From Apostichopus japonicus (Eukaryota > Echinodermata > Holothuroidea > Aspidochirotida > Stichopodidae), in contig NC_092571.1 of the NCBI RefSeq assembly GCF_037975245.1, forward strand, positions 25,250,564 through 25,314,563: a stretch of 64,000 nt of DNA, given 5' to 3'. The notes under the pieces were generated by a model that saw only the letters and a program-made list of their open reading frames with translations, did not search any database and was not told where the DNA came from. Shown here piece by piece: positions 21,901 through 64,000 of this stretch (positions within the stretch are counted from its first letter, which is position 1; the number at the start of each line of letters is the position of its first letter). A program made the position numbers and the translations under genes.

Positions 21901-23763
21901 ACTTAACACTGACTCATAAAAATGGTTTTTCCTTGGGGCATCGTTGTAACCTATAAAGTCAGTTTTTACATCTGATGAAAAATCTTCTCCTTAAGTATGT
22001 CACAAACTATCTCAGAAAGGATCTATTCTTGGAAGAGATTGTCACTGCTGATTTTCAAGGAAATCCATCTTACAATTTTCATAAATTTTAAATAAAGAAG
22101 AAAAATAATAGGTAGGTTTACAACCATATTGTAGCCCCTCATATAAATTCCTTCCAATCTTCACAATAAAATTACATGCTATAGTTTTTAGAAATATTTC
22201 AAAATAATTGGTAATACATCAACTTAAAAAAAACATATAAACCCACAAAATTCATTTTATGTATAACGTATGCTGAATAATACATAACGAGATTGACAAC
22301 ATTGTATTTAATTGTAAAGAAATGCCAGCAATGTAATATAATGTATAGAGAACAGAGAGATAGAAAAGAGAGACCCAGCGATTCTAGGAGTCGACCGACA
22401 GATAAACAAGAATTAAGGAAAGACACAACTTGAAACTTCAATTCTAGTGTCTTGTGTTATTGTCATATCTGAGAGTCTTATAGCTGAGAGCCTGAGCCTA
22501 GGGCCCACATAACAGTAAAGTAAAGCTATGTTGCTTCTTGCTTACAGTGTATGTGTTTATACTGTGGCACCTCATGTGCCCCCTTTCAGCCTATCCATAT
22601 CTAGGTCTTAACGATTAAGCACACTACTAACCACTAATTTAACGCTTATGTCAACTCTTGGATAAATGTCTTGTCAAATCTGTGATCCTAAAACTAACAA
22701 TCACTTGTTACTGTATTCAAGAATATTTTTGCCGGTATAGCCTAAACAAAACAGGATGCAAAAACAAGATAAAAAAAAAATTGATACACAAATGCAAAAC
22801 TGTATGGCAGTATGTATCCTCCAAAAATATGGAATTTTTTTTGGTTTCTTATAATTTTGAAAAATTTATATAAATTTATACTGTTTATCATGTTTGATAT
22901 ATGTTGCAGTCAGGTGCGTGATCAAATCCACAACTCTCAAATTTATACCAAAAAGTCAAATAATATTAGTACTGAGAAATGAACTAGAACATAAAAACAT
23001 GATCACACCATATGAAATGGCTGAATTCTATGAATGATAAATTATATTCAAATGCAAAAAGAGATCTATTCAAACGTATATCAAAATTTGTCGATAAAAA
23101 TCATCAAACAATTTTGTGCATTCATACCATCAATATCCTTACCTGCTAAGTTAAAATTAAAGTCATGTGACACAGACTGTTGGCCTTCTCTCTCTTTCAA
23201 GTATGAAAACTCACCCAGAGTGCAGAGCTTCTCATATATAACAACACAACAGAAACCAGGAGGTCTTTATTCAACCTTGTTGTTACCTCCTTTGCAAGGA
23301 TTTACTTGCTTTAATAAATCGTTCCAGTTCAGCCTAATTAAGAATAAATTGTCCATTGAAATGTTATTCTAAAAACAGTGCAATCCTGAAAAGGTTCCTT
23401 TGATGCCAGAAGATTTCAAACTTCAGCCAAAAGAAAACCAATCTTTCTTCAAAAAAAGTCACTCTCAAGAATCCCTTCGTCATAAAAAAGAAAATCCATC
23501 TTTGTTTACCTCCTTAAAAGGCCCAATGTCTTCAGAACAAATTCTTGACTCTTAGCAATGCAGCCACATCTTTAACAATGTCTTGACTGGAATGTCCGCT
23601 CAGCAACACTGCATGGTATTTCAGACAGCTATGAAAGATATTAATCACTAACTAATCTGCATGCTAGGCATTGCAGCTTGCTCTCAGATGAGTCTCTTGG
23701 TGACCTTAATAGTATCTATCTCTTTTGAACAGTTGCACCATCCAGAATGTGGAGGAACGGCTC
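15960..23763. other. long intergenic stretch, no gene recognised
   Basis: AT-rich with poly-C/poly-G tracts near 16800, 17660, 19817, 20246, 20582 and 21696, and a short ATCGTCAAAA repeat near 19175-19213. The right-hand part probably holds the SFT2-gene 3' UTR: a minus-strand AATAAA lies at 23266-23271, about 490 bp past its stop. The ORFs here lack recognisable domains. Confidence 0.35.
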
Positions 23764-23869
23764 TTAAACAGGCATCGTACTTGATATTGTCTTGCCTGCT
23801 ACCGTAGCAAAGAGTTTAGTGAAGAATGTTAAGCCTGTTTGTCCTCCTGGAATGTAGCTGACAAGATAC
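23764..23869 (-). CDS. SFT2D3: SFT2D3-like exon 5 with stop codon
   Basis: Acceptor TTTTTTCCAG. It completes a Trp codon split by the intron (TG|G), then encodes YLVSYIPGGQTG and a short tail ending MPV before TAA at 23766-23764. Confidence 0.85.
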
Positions 23870-26800
23870 CTGGAAAAAATATTGAAACTTTATAATAATA
23901 ATAATAATGAAAATGATGATAATAATGATAATTATATAAAAAGGTAGGCCTGACAAATTCTTTGTTTGTATACAGTGTCTTGTAACAACAGGAAATAATT
24001 TCCCTAGTATTAGCAGAACAAACATGATTAATGCAAAACAGTCACACTAATGAACAGTCGTATAGAAGCATTTGTGTACAGACCTCTTACTATCAGCGTT
24101 ACCCCCAAATATGCAAGAATCTCAAATAATAATAAAAGCAGTTATTAAGCAGTTATTTTTACGATGCTTAAACGACCACAAATGTGGGAGAAACCCGCAA
24201 GGGCTTACGGAATACACAATGGGAGGCTTCCAATTCAACATTTTAACTCAAATTTGGAATTTTTTCAATTTAGAAAGTCATTTCAGATGGGAAAACCATA
24301 GATTGCTCTTGGATGACAAACCCACCTTACTATGACCCGGCCGGGTATCGAACCCGGACCCTCCCGATTGCCAAGCCTCATTGCTTCAAAATGCCACCGC
24401 CGTTATCCACTCGGCCACAACACCGGTGTATATGATGGTCACCCCTACTCAAATATTAACATTTTAATTCTACTGCCGCTGCAAAATTAGTTATACATAT
24501 TGAGATATTAAATTGTCTCTTTTTAATACTCCTTCATAAATGGCTCTGAATTAATTTTTTACAGTAAGAGCCTCTGGGAGAGAACTTTTGAAGAAACTGT
24601 TGGCAACTTTTAGGGTATGAAACTTGGAGCCAATATTGATGATCTTTAAAAAGCATTTATTACACCACAGACAATTTCATAAATCGGTGATTTGTAATCA
24701 ATGCAAAAGTTAATTATTCACTGAACCTGGGTACTTGATATTATGTTCTACCTGTCTTAAATTGGAGATAAAACTGCTCCGTCAGCAGCACCTCAAGGGG
24801 GGGGGGGGTGGGGGGTCTTGGAAAAGGTTTTTGCCCTATAAAGTTCCCTGATTGGCAAACAATCATGACATGAATTTGTTGTTAAACTTGCCCTGAAAAA
24901 CAATATGCCAGTGCCCTGAAAATTGACAATATTTCTTTTTTTTGGGGGGGGGGGAGGGAGGGAAACAGAAGCTCTCCTGACCCCCACCTCCAAAACCACT
25001 CCCTGCCTACATGCATCCAAAACTCACCATACAAGAGCCAAGAGTTGACAAATGGAGCAAATAAGAGTTAGGAGAGTACTTCTTTTCTACAAAGGAAGAA
25101 GAAAGAGAAGACAGAATCAGATAAAGTGAAGAACTCTTCAAATGCAAACAATTACAAGTTACAAATACAACAAAACTGAAGGAAAACATGATTCTTTGGT
25201 CATAAAGTAGACCATATGAGTATATATAGATTACATTTGTGTAAGGAGCATGCTGATATGGGCGGTCGCAGTGATGATACGGTAAATCGTTCGGGCAACA
25301 GAAAATAAATTTCTTTCTTTCAATTGCGACAGCCTTTCTCAATTAAACCCTCCTTTTCAGAGTGCATTTAGAAAGAAACATTGAATACTTCGGAAGTTTG
25401 GTTTCAGAAATTCATCAGCAAACACGTATTGAGTCTTTAAGGTAACTATTGTCAGAAAGGTAAATTGAGTTTATGATTTAAAACAGCTGATTGTTGTAAT
25501 GTGTATTAAATTCAGTTGAATTTGACAGGAACTGGATCCAGGGGTGGGGGAGGGGTGGAGGATGTTGGGAAGGAGTTGTCACATAATCTTATGATAATTA
25601 ATATTATACGATTAAACTCACCACAAAAACAAAATAAAGAGTTGCAAAAATTGTTCCAAAATATACAGCAGTGAAAGGCAGTCTTTGATACGAACAGAGA
25701 TGCTTGATATGGTTTGCTGGACCCCAGAGAATGGAGAAGCTGTAAAGACAAAGCAAAGAGAAACAATATGAAGAGGTTGTTTGGCTGGTGGATGACGACA
25801 CACATGGCGGTACTCACCTACATGATTAAAGGGTGTGAAGACTCACACAAAAAGAAACATTCTAATGCCGCTAATCTGACCTAGTTTCGAATGAGGTGTA
25901 ACAGAAGTGTTAGACACCACCATCGATCCCAGAAAATACACACACAGCTTGCTACCGTCGGTAATTAGACACTAGTGTACAGTTAGTACATACTGCTAAA
26001 GTCAATACCCACAGCACAGTGTATAAATGATACAGCGATGGACATCTCAGGTCCAGCTAAAGATAACAAGGTATCAGGTTTCATTACTGTCTGCATTTTG
26101 TAGCAACACGAACAAAACGTCACTTGCAAGCAACAGACACTTAACTTTATCAGATGGCCGCACGCGGTTTGGGGCGAGTCTTCAATGCCTTTAAAACCTA
26201 CAGATATTGCACACATAGTTCCTACGGTAAATAGCAAATCTCAACATCTCGCTTTTAATCTTACAAGGACAACCAGCCCGATAGCTACTACTCTAGGAAG
26301 AGGAAATATGTTGAAATTGTCTGCGATGCAATCGCTAATTTAGCTCAACTCTGGGAAAAGAGGGTTCAGCGGATCATCTGTGAGGTAACTGGGATCACCT
26401 TCCTACCACAATTTAGTACCGCATTAGCCATGTCCAGAAATGGACTAACACGGCAGTGGCCTGGGATAACGTACGCCTGGGAAAATGAACATTGCACCCC
26501 CACTCCATCAGCAGCATAACAGCATAATAAGAAAAGGATGCGGTCTTGGAGTATCCTCTCCTTCCCCCCCACCGCCTAAATTACAAATTACAAAAGCTGC
26601 AAAAATGAAAACTAAAACAAACAAACAATACCAACCTGCCTATAGTAAACACGCTTCCCATCGTGTACAAGAGAGCAAACTTTCTGGGCTTTATTGCTAG
26701 CATCGGAAGAAACAACCAAGCAAGAATGAAACAACCGAGTCCTGATACAAGGAGCAACATAAAGCCTAGTATTCTCTGTTTCTTACTCTGAAAGGAGAAA

Positions 26801-29050
26801 AGAGGAAGAAATGGAACAGTTCAATTATTCAAAAACTTAAATGACAGTAATTAATTGTAAAACAATTATGATTTGAGACAAACTGAGAGAGAACTTCGAA
26901 TCGGGGTTAACCACTAAAAGTTCCCAAAGTCTGCCTGCGTTTTATAGTAATCTTGTCATGGGTGGGTGATGACACTAAAATGGCAAAATAACCAAAGCAC
27001 CCAACATTTACTAATGCAAGTTTTAATCATTGTACATGTGATCCACAAAATGGAGGAGTGTTAGAGGAGGGGGTTCCCTTGTCTATTAAAGACTATGGAA
27101 TTTTGAGATCCCCTACATGCAACATGGTGGCATGCACACGTGATAAATTGCTGTAACAATGTATCATTTTATGGTAAATTTGTTAAGTACTGTGTTACAT
27201 ACACACAATTTCTGTGAACTTTTTTAAATTGCCGTGTTCATTTTGTGACTTCCCACTCAGCTAGATGCAGGATTTTGACTAGTATGCGCAGGTGGGTGGG
27301 TTTGTGACATCAAATGCCGGTCTAATCCGACAATTGTGGGTCACTTGGGAGCTCTGCGTACACTAACTGTAAATTTAACATGTATACTGTAATCTGTAAC
27401 TATGTTAAGAGAGTAGTGCCAACAGTTAAAATTCAATATTTACTGCCTCGATGCAACATTTAGCATGTTAGAACTTTCAAAAAATGGGTATTTGGACCTT
27501 TGAATTTACTCTCAGACACAGGTGAGTGTCCTAGTACTTCTCAGCCAAGATAATTTAAGTTATATCAGTGGGTAGAAATGTTTGAAGGTGGCAACAGAAT
27601 GCTTGCACATGTTCAAACAAAAGTGAGCTATTTGTGAGTAGGCCTACTCGACCTTTTTCATTTTTTCACTTTCTACTATACATGGAGACAAGAGAGAAAC
27701 TAACAGTACCTTCAATGAGTTTATGGAACAATCAAGCATTCTTATGAGTCTTCAGTCAACAGCTATGTTAACTGGTATACAGCATGATGGTATGTATATA
27801 CAGTAAATTTGTGACATTAAGGGCAGTTCATGTTCTTTTATAAGATAGCGATGATGGTTATCATGCAAGTCTTGCTCAGTGGTTTAGGTTGTAGCCTTCA
27901 GCTATGTGACTTTATCAATGTTTTGACCAGATTCCACCTGGAATAGAAAAAGTTATACTTGTAAAGGGGAGGGGTCAAACTGCTCTAAGCAAGGAAAAAT
28001 TCCCCAATTTTGTGCATGCATTGAAGTTTACACTTATAATTCCGCTAAATCGGTGGAACAATCTACAAAAGTGTCTCAGAAATACAAAATTTAAAAGTTT
28101 CCTTGTTTCACTGTTGTGTGACAATTTTGGCCTTTTCCAGTCAGGCTTTGTGGAGTAAAATTGTGATTGAGAAAGTGGTTACAACTGATTGGAGTTATGA
28201 ACATGTAGCAACTACAGTGTCTATCAGTACTAGAACTATGAATAATTAACACGGCATGCAAAATTTTAGGGATTTAGCAAAGTTACAATGTATCATACTA
28301 TACTGTACATGTTTAGGATGAGACATGAAAAGGGCATATATATTACTGTTTAATGTTGGCCCTAAGAATTAAGAAGTAAGACCTTTCTTGCCTAGATACC
28401 ACTTGAACAAATCTGAGGCAAAGCTAGAGAGGAGGGAAAGAGAGGAAGTGGATGGGGACAAATTATTCATCTACCTTATCACTTGAATTACAACTGTGTG
28501 AAGTTAGGATATTTGTTATAGTTGGGTCGCACATGTGCCGACAGTGACTGATAACATTAAAAGGCACCAGGTTTATGTAGGACATAGCGAAAAAGAAAAG
28601 TACGATTATATTTGACTTGTGGTTGCTTGTTATTGTTGTTCTACAACAGAATAGGCCTAAGTTAGAGCAAGTAAACACTTATAGTACTTGCACTGTTGCA
28701 GGGATGACGATAAGCCTTACAATTACTGGACTAGCCCTAACACTGTAAGGATAGTATATTGCTACTGTTGTGAGTTAAAGACGGAAGCAATATTGTACGA
28801 TCTTTACCAATGTTGGACAGAATGGGTCTTTTTGTGCTTGATTAAACCATCCATTTGTGGAATCTTGCTCTGACATTAAAGGTTCTTCATCCGCTGTGTA
28901 CGTTTCATTATCCGATGACCGTTTGCTTGAAGAAAACCAAGATGTAACAGATGTCAGATGGGTTGCCGAACTCTTATTACCACTTGAACTTGCTCCCCCA
29001 TTTTTGGATTTTGAAAGGTAGGATTTAAGGTCCGCATTCAAATCCGCCAT
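23764..29050 (-). CDS. SFT2D3: SFT2 domain-containing vesicle transport protein (SFT2D3-like), complete, five exons
   Basis: Exons 29050-28808, 26787-26636, 25739-25622, 25086-25028 and 23869-23764 join in consistent phase to 225 codons plus TAA. The product starts MADLNADLKSYLSKSK, like the N-terminus of SFT2D3. A Ser-rich hydrophilic region of about 80 residues precedes four hydrophobic segments. These carry family landmarks: KKQRILGF before TM1, LYTMGSVFTIGS and FSILWGPANHIKHLC between TM2 and TM3, and WYLVSYIPGG in the last segment. SFT2 proteins are tetra-spanning Golgi membrane proteins implicated in retrograde transport from endosomes to Golgi. Length fits the family (about 215 residues in human SFT2D3). 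All introns are GT-AG. It is divergent from EXOSC10. Confidence 0.88.
23881..23940 (+). repeat. AAT/GAT-rich microsatellite
   Basis: Imperfect ATA and ATG triplet run in the last intron of the SFT2 gene. Confidence 0.7.
24123..24427 (-). mobile_element. tRNA-headed SINE (class II tRNA-like head)
   Basis: On the minus strand the head reads TGTGGCCGAGTGG (A box, near 24407-24418). A long variable-arm-like segment follows, then GGGTTCGATACCC (B box, near 24344-24355). This resembles a Leu or Ser tRNA. A body with GCGGGTTTCTCCCAC and a short (TTA)n tail near 24127 follows. The acceptor stem is not complementary, so it is a SINE rather than a working tRNA gene. Confidence 0.7.
25028..25086 (-). 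CDS. SFT2D3: SFT2D3-like exon 4
   Basis: 59 nt between TTTGTAG and GTGAGT, encoding KRSTLLTLICSICQLLALV plus two bases of Trp. It aligns with the last transmembrane stretch of SFT2 proteins. Confidence 0.85.
25622..25739 (-). CDS. SFT2D3: SFT2D3-like exon 3
   Basis: 118 nt between TTTACAG and GTGAGT. It encodes the conserved FSILWGPANHIKHLC loop and the third hydrophobic segment ending YFVFV. Confidence 0.87.
26636..26787 (-). CDS. SFT2D3: SFT2D3-like exon 2
   Basis: 152 nt after CTTTCAG, encoding SKKQRILGFMLLLVSGLG and the second hydrophobic segment to SVFTIG. The donor AG|GTTGGT is chosen because it restores a Ser codon and phase with exon 3. Confidence 0.85.
28808..29050 (-). CDS. SFT2D3: SFT2D3-like exon 1
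   Basis: 81 codons from ATG to the donor TTG|GTAAAG. It contains the MADL start, a Ser/Gly-rich segment and DPFCPTL just before the membrane domain. Confidence 0.85.
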
Positions 29051-30915
29051 AATTTAATGCTGTTAATAAATGCAAAATTTCGAATTCTTCGGTTAAGGTT
29101 ACAGCGGACGAGTTGTGCAAGTATACATAGGCCTATTCAACGACACATTCTATTACACATGTGTGACGTATGTGATTCCACTACTTAGTTTATTATTGTA
29201 CGATGTATGGATTAGTGAAATATTGTTACAGTGGTACCGCGTCCAAATTATCCAATAATGCCATATACCTTAATGTACGAGTACAAAATTCTTATTCAAA
29301 CACTTTTTTTTTCATCAATTATCCGTTTTTTAAGCCATCTTACTAAAAACTTGAATTACTAATAAATTAAATTGTAATAAATTCTTAAAACTGTCTTTTA
29401 TTTGATAAAAAGTAACAACTATTGTTAATGTAACCAATATTAAAAAAACAATTTGCACTAAATGCACACAACTAAACGAGGCCAGTAACTTAACTAAGTA
29501 CGGTGCCCATGGTGGATTCGGATATCTTGCTTTTGCTGATCGTAGTTCTTTTTGGTTAGTATTCAAGTATTGCTGAAATAAGAATAATAAATAACAAGAC
29601 ATATTTTTTCATTTGCTGCATCAGACCCATTGTAAAGAATACATTTTAAGGCTTAAGCGTGTAACGTTGTGTCGTGGAACTGCATCTCACCATTTCCACC
29701 TATGCTAGAATAATGTTCCGTTGCAGTATCAGCTGGTTCTAGCTTTGGATAACTCTCAATAAGAGAAGCGAACTCAGCCCACATGTTCACCTTATGTGAA
29801 AACGGTGCTTATGATGAACAGCACCACCACACTATTTCCTCATAAAATACTTTGAAAAGCTGCTTCTTGCTTAAGTGATTGGCTGAGGGTCGCCTAAAGT
29901 CAGATGGGTGCCCATAGTTTTCATGTTTCCTTGTTTAGATAGGCCTATATGAGTTCTTTAAGCAATCATGTAGAACACAGTCGACTTGAGTATTAACATT
30001 TTATATTTTATTGCGTAACATAGTCATGCTGTACAGGACAGATATAGGGCAACATGTCCAAGGTTACGTGTTGACAGATGTAGAGACGGTGAACAAGGAC
30101 GAGCAGACGGCACGCTTTAGCTTATATACTGTATCAATATGCAAATGCACAGCTCAATAACAACCAGGTGCAGATTCTACAATGTCATGCATCGTTTGCA
30201 CACGTGCATCTGAATGCATATTCAATAACATTACAGTAGTACAGCCTTCCAGCATAAGATTAATACCAGACAATCAGGAATGACCTCTTGCCAGACACAT
30301 GTCTAACAAACATTTCTAATAAACCTTTTTGAAACAAAGCTCAATAATAAGCATTCAAATTTTACATAATCCTACAGCTACAACACGTGTTTAAATCAAT
30401 AGTGTCTGAGTGTTTGTGTCTTCATTTTCTTCTTCTCTCCTATAGGGTCCTTGATGGGGACTTGAGTGTCCCTCCTGATCCTTTTTTTACTACTAACTAA
30501 ACTAATAGTACAAGTACTTGTACTATAGTTCTGCATGTGCTTACTGGCTTCATTACATTAAGACAAGCACACATTTACCACTGAACAAATAGCCAGCAAT
30601 GCTTCCATCTTGTAAGTAGGACATATTGACATTGTGAATATATAACAGGTATTAAAGCTACAACAATCAAGTTTGTGTTTACATTATAGGATTTTAATAG
30701 AATTCTATTATGGAAAAAGTTCTTATCTGACATCCATGGATGAGAGGTGAACAAACATCGAAACCAAACTTAGGAAGAAACATAAACTTTTACTACCTTT
30801 TCATATCTTTTCAATATTGATTTTCTCCTGCTCTAGATAGTTTTGTAATCTGCTTGATCATTATCATTTCTTGCAGCAACCCATATTTTTGTTTTTATTT
30901 GAAAAGTTACCGGCT
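29051..30915. promoter_or_regulatory. divergent intergenic region between SFT2D3-like and EXOSC10
   Basis: About 1.9 kb separate the two start codons, which point away from each other. The promoters of both genes should lie here. No TATA box or CpG-rich core was identified by eye. A possible minus-strand terminal exon lies at 29330-29572. The rest shows no recognised feature. Confidence 0.4.
29330..29572 (-). CDS. possible terminal exon of an unrecognised small membrane protein
   Basis: After a good TTCTTATTTCAG acceptor the frame is open in phase 0 for 80 codons to a stop. It starts QYLNTNQKELRSAKARYPNP and has a strong hydrophobic segment (VHLVQIVFLILVTLTIVV) near the C-terminus, as in tail-anchored proteins. 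No upstream exon in matching phase was found, so this may be fortuitous. Confidence 0.25.
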   Translation of the reverse strand, partial: QYLNTNQKELRSAKARYPNPPWAPYLVKLLASFSCVHLVQIVFLILVTLTIVVTFYQIKDSFKNLLQFNLLVIQVFSKMA

Positions 30916-63154
<32,239 letters not shown>

Positions 63155-63417
63155 GTAAGCTTGTACGTCTTTTATTAACCATTTTCCTCATCAAATTTTG
63201 AGCAGGAGGGTTTTTTTATTTTTATTTTTTATCATCATTCTTATGGGCTCAAATTCATTTGTCAGTACATATTTATGTCATACATGACTTTCCTGTTTAA
63301 AAAACAGACAATGTTTTTTGTTGTTTTAATAATAAAAGGTTGTACACCAATATAAACATACACATCTACTGTATAAAGCATGGAATTAAAACAAAATTAA
63401 TCAATTTGTTCTATTTC

Positions 63418-63545
63418 TTTGAATTCATTTTTTTTTTTTCAAATGAACACTGACTACTGTATAGTTAATAAACTGCATATTCGTAACATGATTTTATCAT
63501 CGCAAAAAGATTGAGCAGAATAATTCCAAACTCATCTCTAAAGCT
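63418..63545 (+). repeat. dispersed repeat, copy 2
   Basis: Diverged copy of 59970-60090, with the same TGACTACTGTATAGTTAATA and AACTGCATATTCGTAA blocks after a T-rich run. Confidence 0.7.
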
Positions 63546-64000
63546 GATTAATCAATTTTAATCATGATTTTGCTTTGCATTAAATTGAATGATGATCCTT
63601 CAAATTGAAGTAACATAGAAGTACTTGAAGTGTTTTTGGTTTCGATGAAAATTGGAACCTATCCAGTCATGATGGCGTGCGTGTGTGTGTATGGCACCGA
63701 TCACTGAGTTAAATTATTTCTCATTCCAGAGAAAGTGCATAAATGAGACAAAAGGGACAGAGTGTTAGCTTTCTCGATGACCAAATATTATTCGCAAAAA
63801 GTCTCCATCATGGTTAAAAGTGTCACCAAACTATGTGGTAGGGCCATCGTTATAGTAAAAACAAGGTCGGACAGAGATGTTATTGTATCCACATGTTAAG
63901 AATGACTTTCTGGCCAGAATTTAAGACTTGAAATGCCATAGACCAAGAAAACAGAATCCACAGTTTCACGATGACTGTTAGCCAGAATTTTAGACTTGTA

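Noticed and set aside
24334-24425. Functional tRNA gene
   Set aside because: A and B boxes are good, but the acceptor ends do not pair and a SINE body and tail follow.
29660-29795. Short minus-strand frame MWAEFASLIESYPKLEP as an exon preceding 29572
   Set aside because: Its possible donors are in phase 1 and would put an early stop in the 29.3-kb exon, so the two do not join.

Overview
The window is animal nuclear DNA. It is intron-rich, with GT-AG splice sites, SINEs, non-LTR and hAT-type transposon remnants, long minisatellites and many poly-C/poly-G runs. The SINE type and general base style suggest a marine invertebrate deuterostome, most likely an echinoderm and possibly a sea cucumber. 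That placement is an impression, not a demonstrated result.

Layout. 0-2.6 kb: an intronless minus-strand ORF for a type I membrane protein with two Ig-like domains. 3.7-5.8 kb: two nested hAT-like non-autonomous elements, each with a perfect 8-bp target-site duplication, and a SINE. 6.4-12.5 kb, possibly to 16 kb: an unrecognised minus-strand gene whose three coding exons join in frame into a secreted, dibasic-rich, prohormone-like precursor. Its introns hold a U2-snRNA-headed retroelement with a 16-bp target-site duplication and a 2.2-kb hAT-like element carrying a second element inside it. 16-23.7 kb: no gene recognised. 23.8-29.05 kb: a complete five-exon minus-strand SFT2-domain gene (225 residues, SFT2D3-like). 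30.9 kb to the right edge: fifteen plus-strand exons of EXOSC10/Rrp6 (668 codons, 3' end outside the window), with all DEDD-Y catalytic residues in place.

EXOSC10 is the centre of the window. Several of its introns begin with tandem repeats placed at or near the 5' splice site. Intron 5 starts with a 230-bp duplication that includes the last ~25 nt of exon 5 and its donor. Intron 6 starts with ~11 copies of a ~93-bp unit. Intron 12 (17.3 kb, splitting the HRDC domain) starts with 26 copies of an 85-bp unit that carries the end of exon 12 with its splice donor, plus a hairpin. Intron 12 also holds a 42-bp x ~27 array, a 280-bp ATC microsatellite, a SINE beside the 3' end of a LINE, a 270-bp palindrome, a hAT MITE with perfect TSD, and a 196-bp x 4 array.

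The coding genes do not form a pathway. SFT2D3 acts in Golgi/endosome membrane traffic and EXOSC10 in nuclear RNA decay. They are divergently arranged, with start codons 1.9 kb apart. The most unusual items are the U2-headed retroelement, the amplification of an exon/donor junction within EXOSC10, and the unrecognised secreted precursor.
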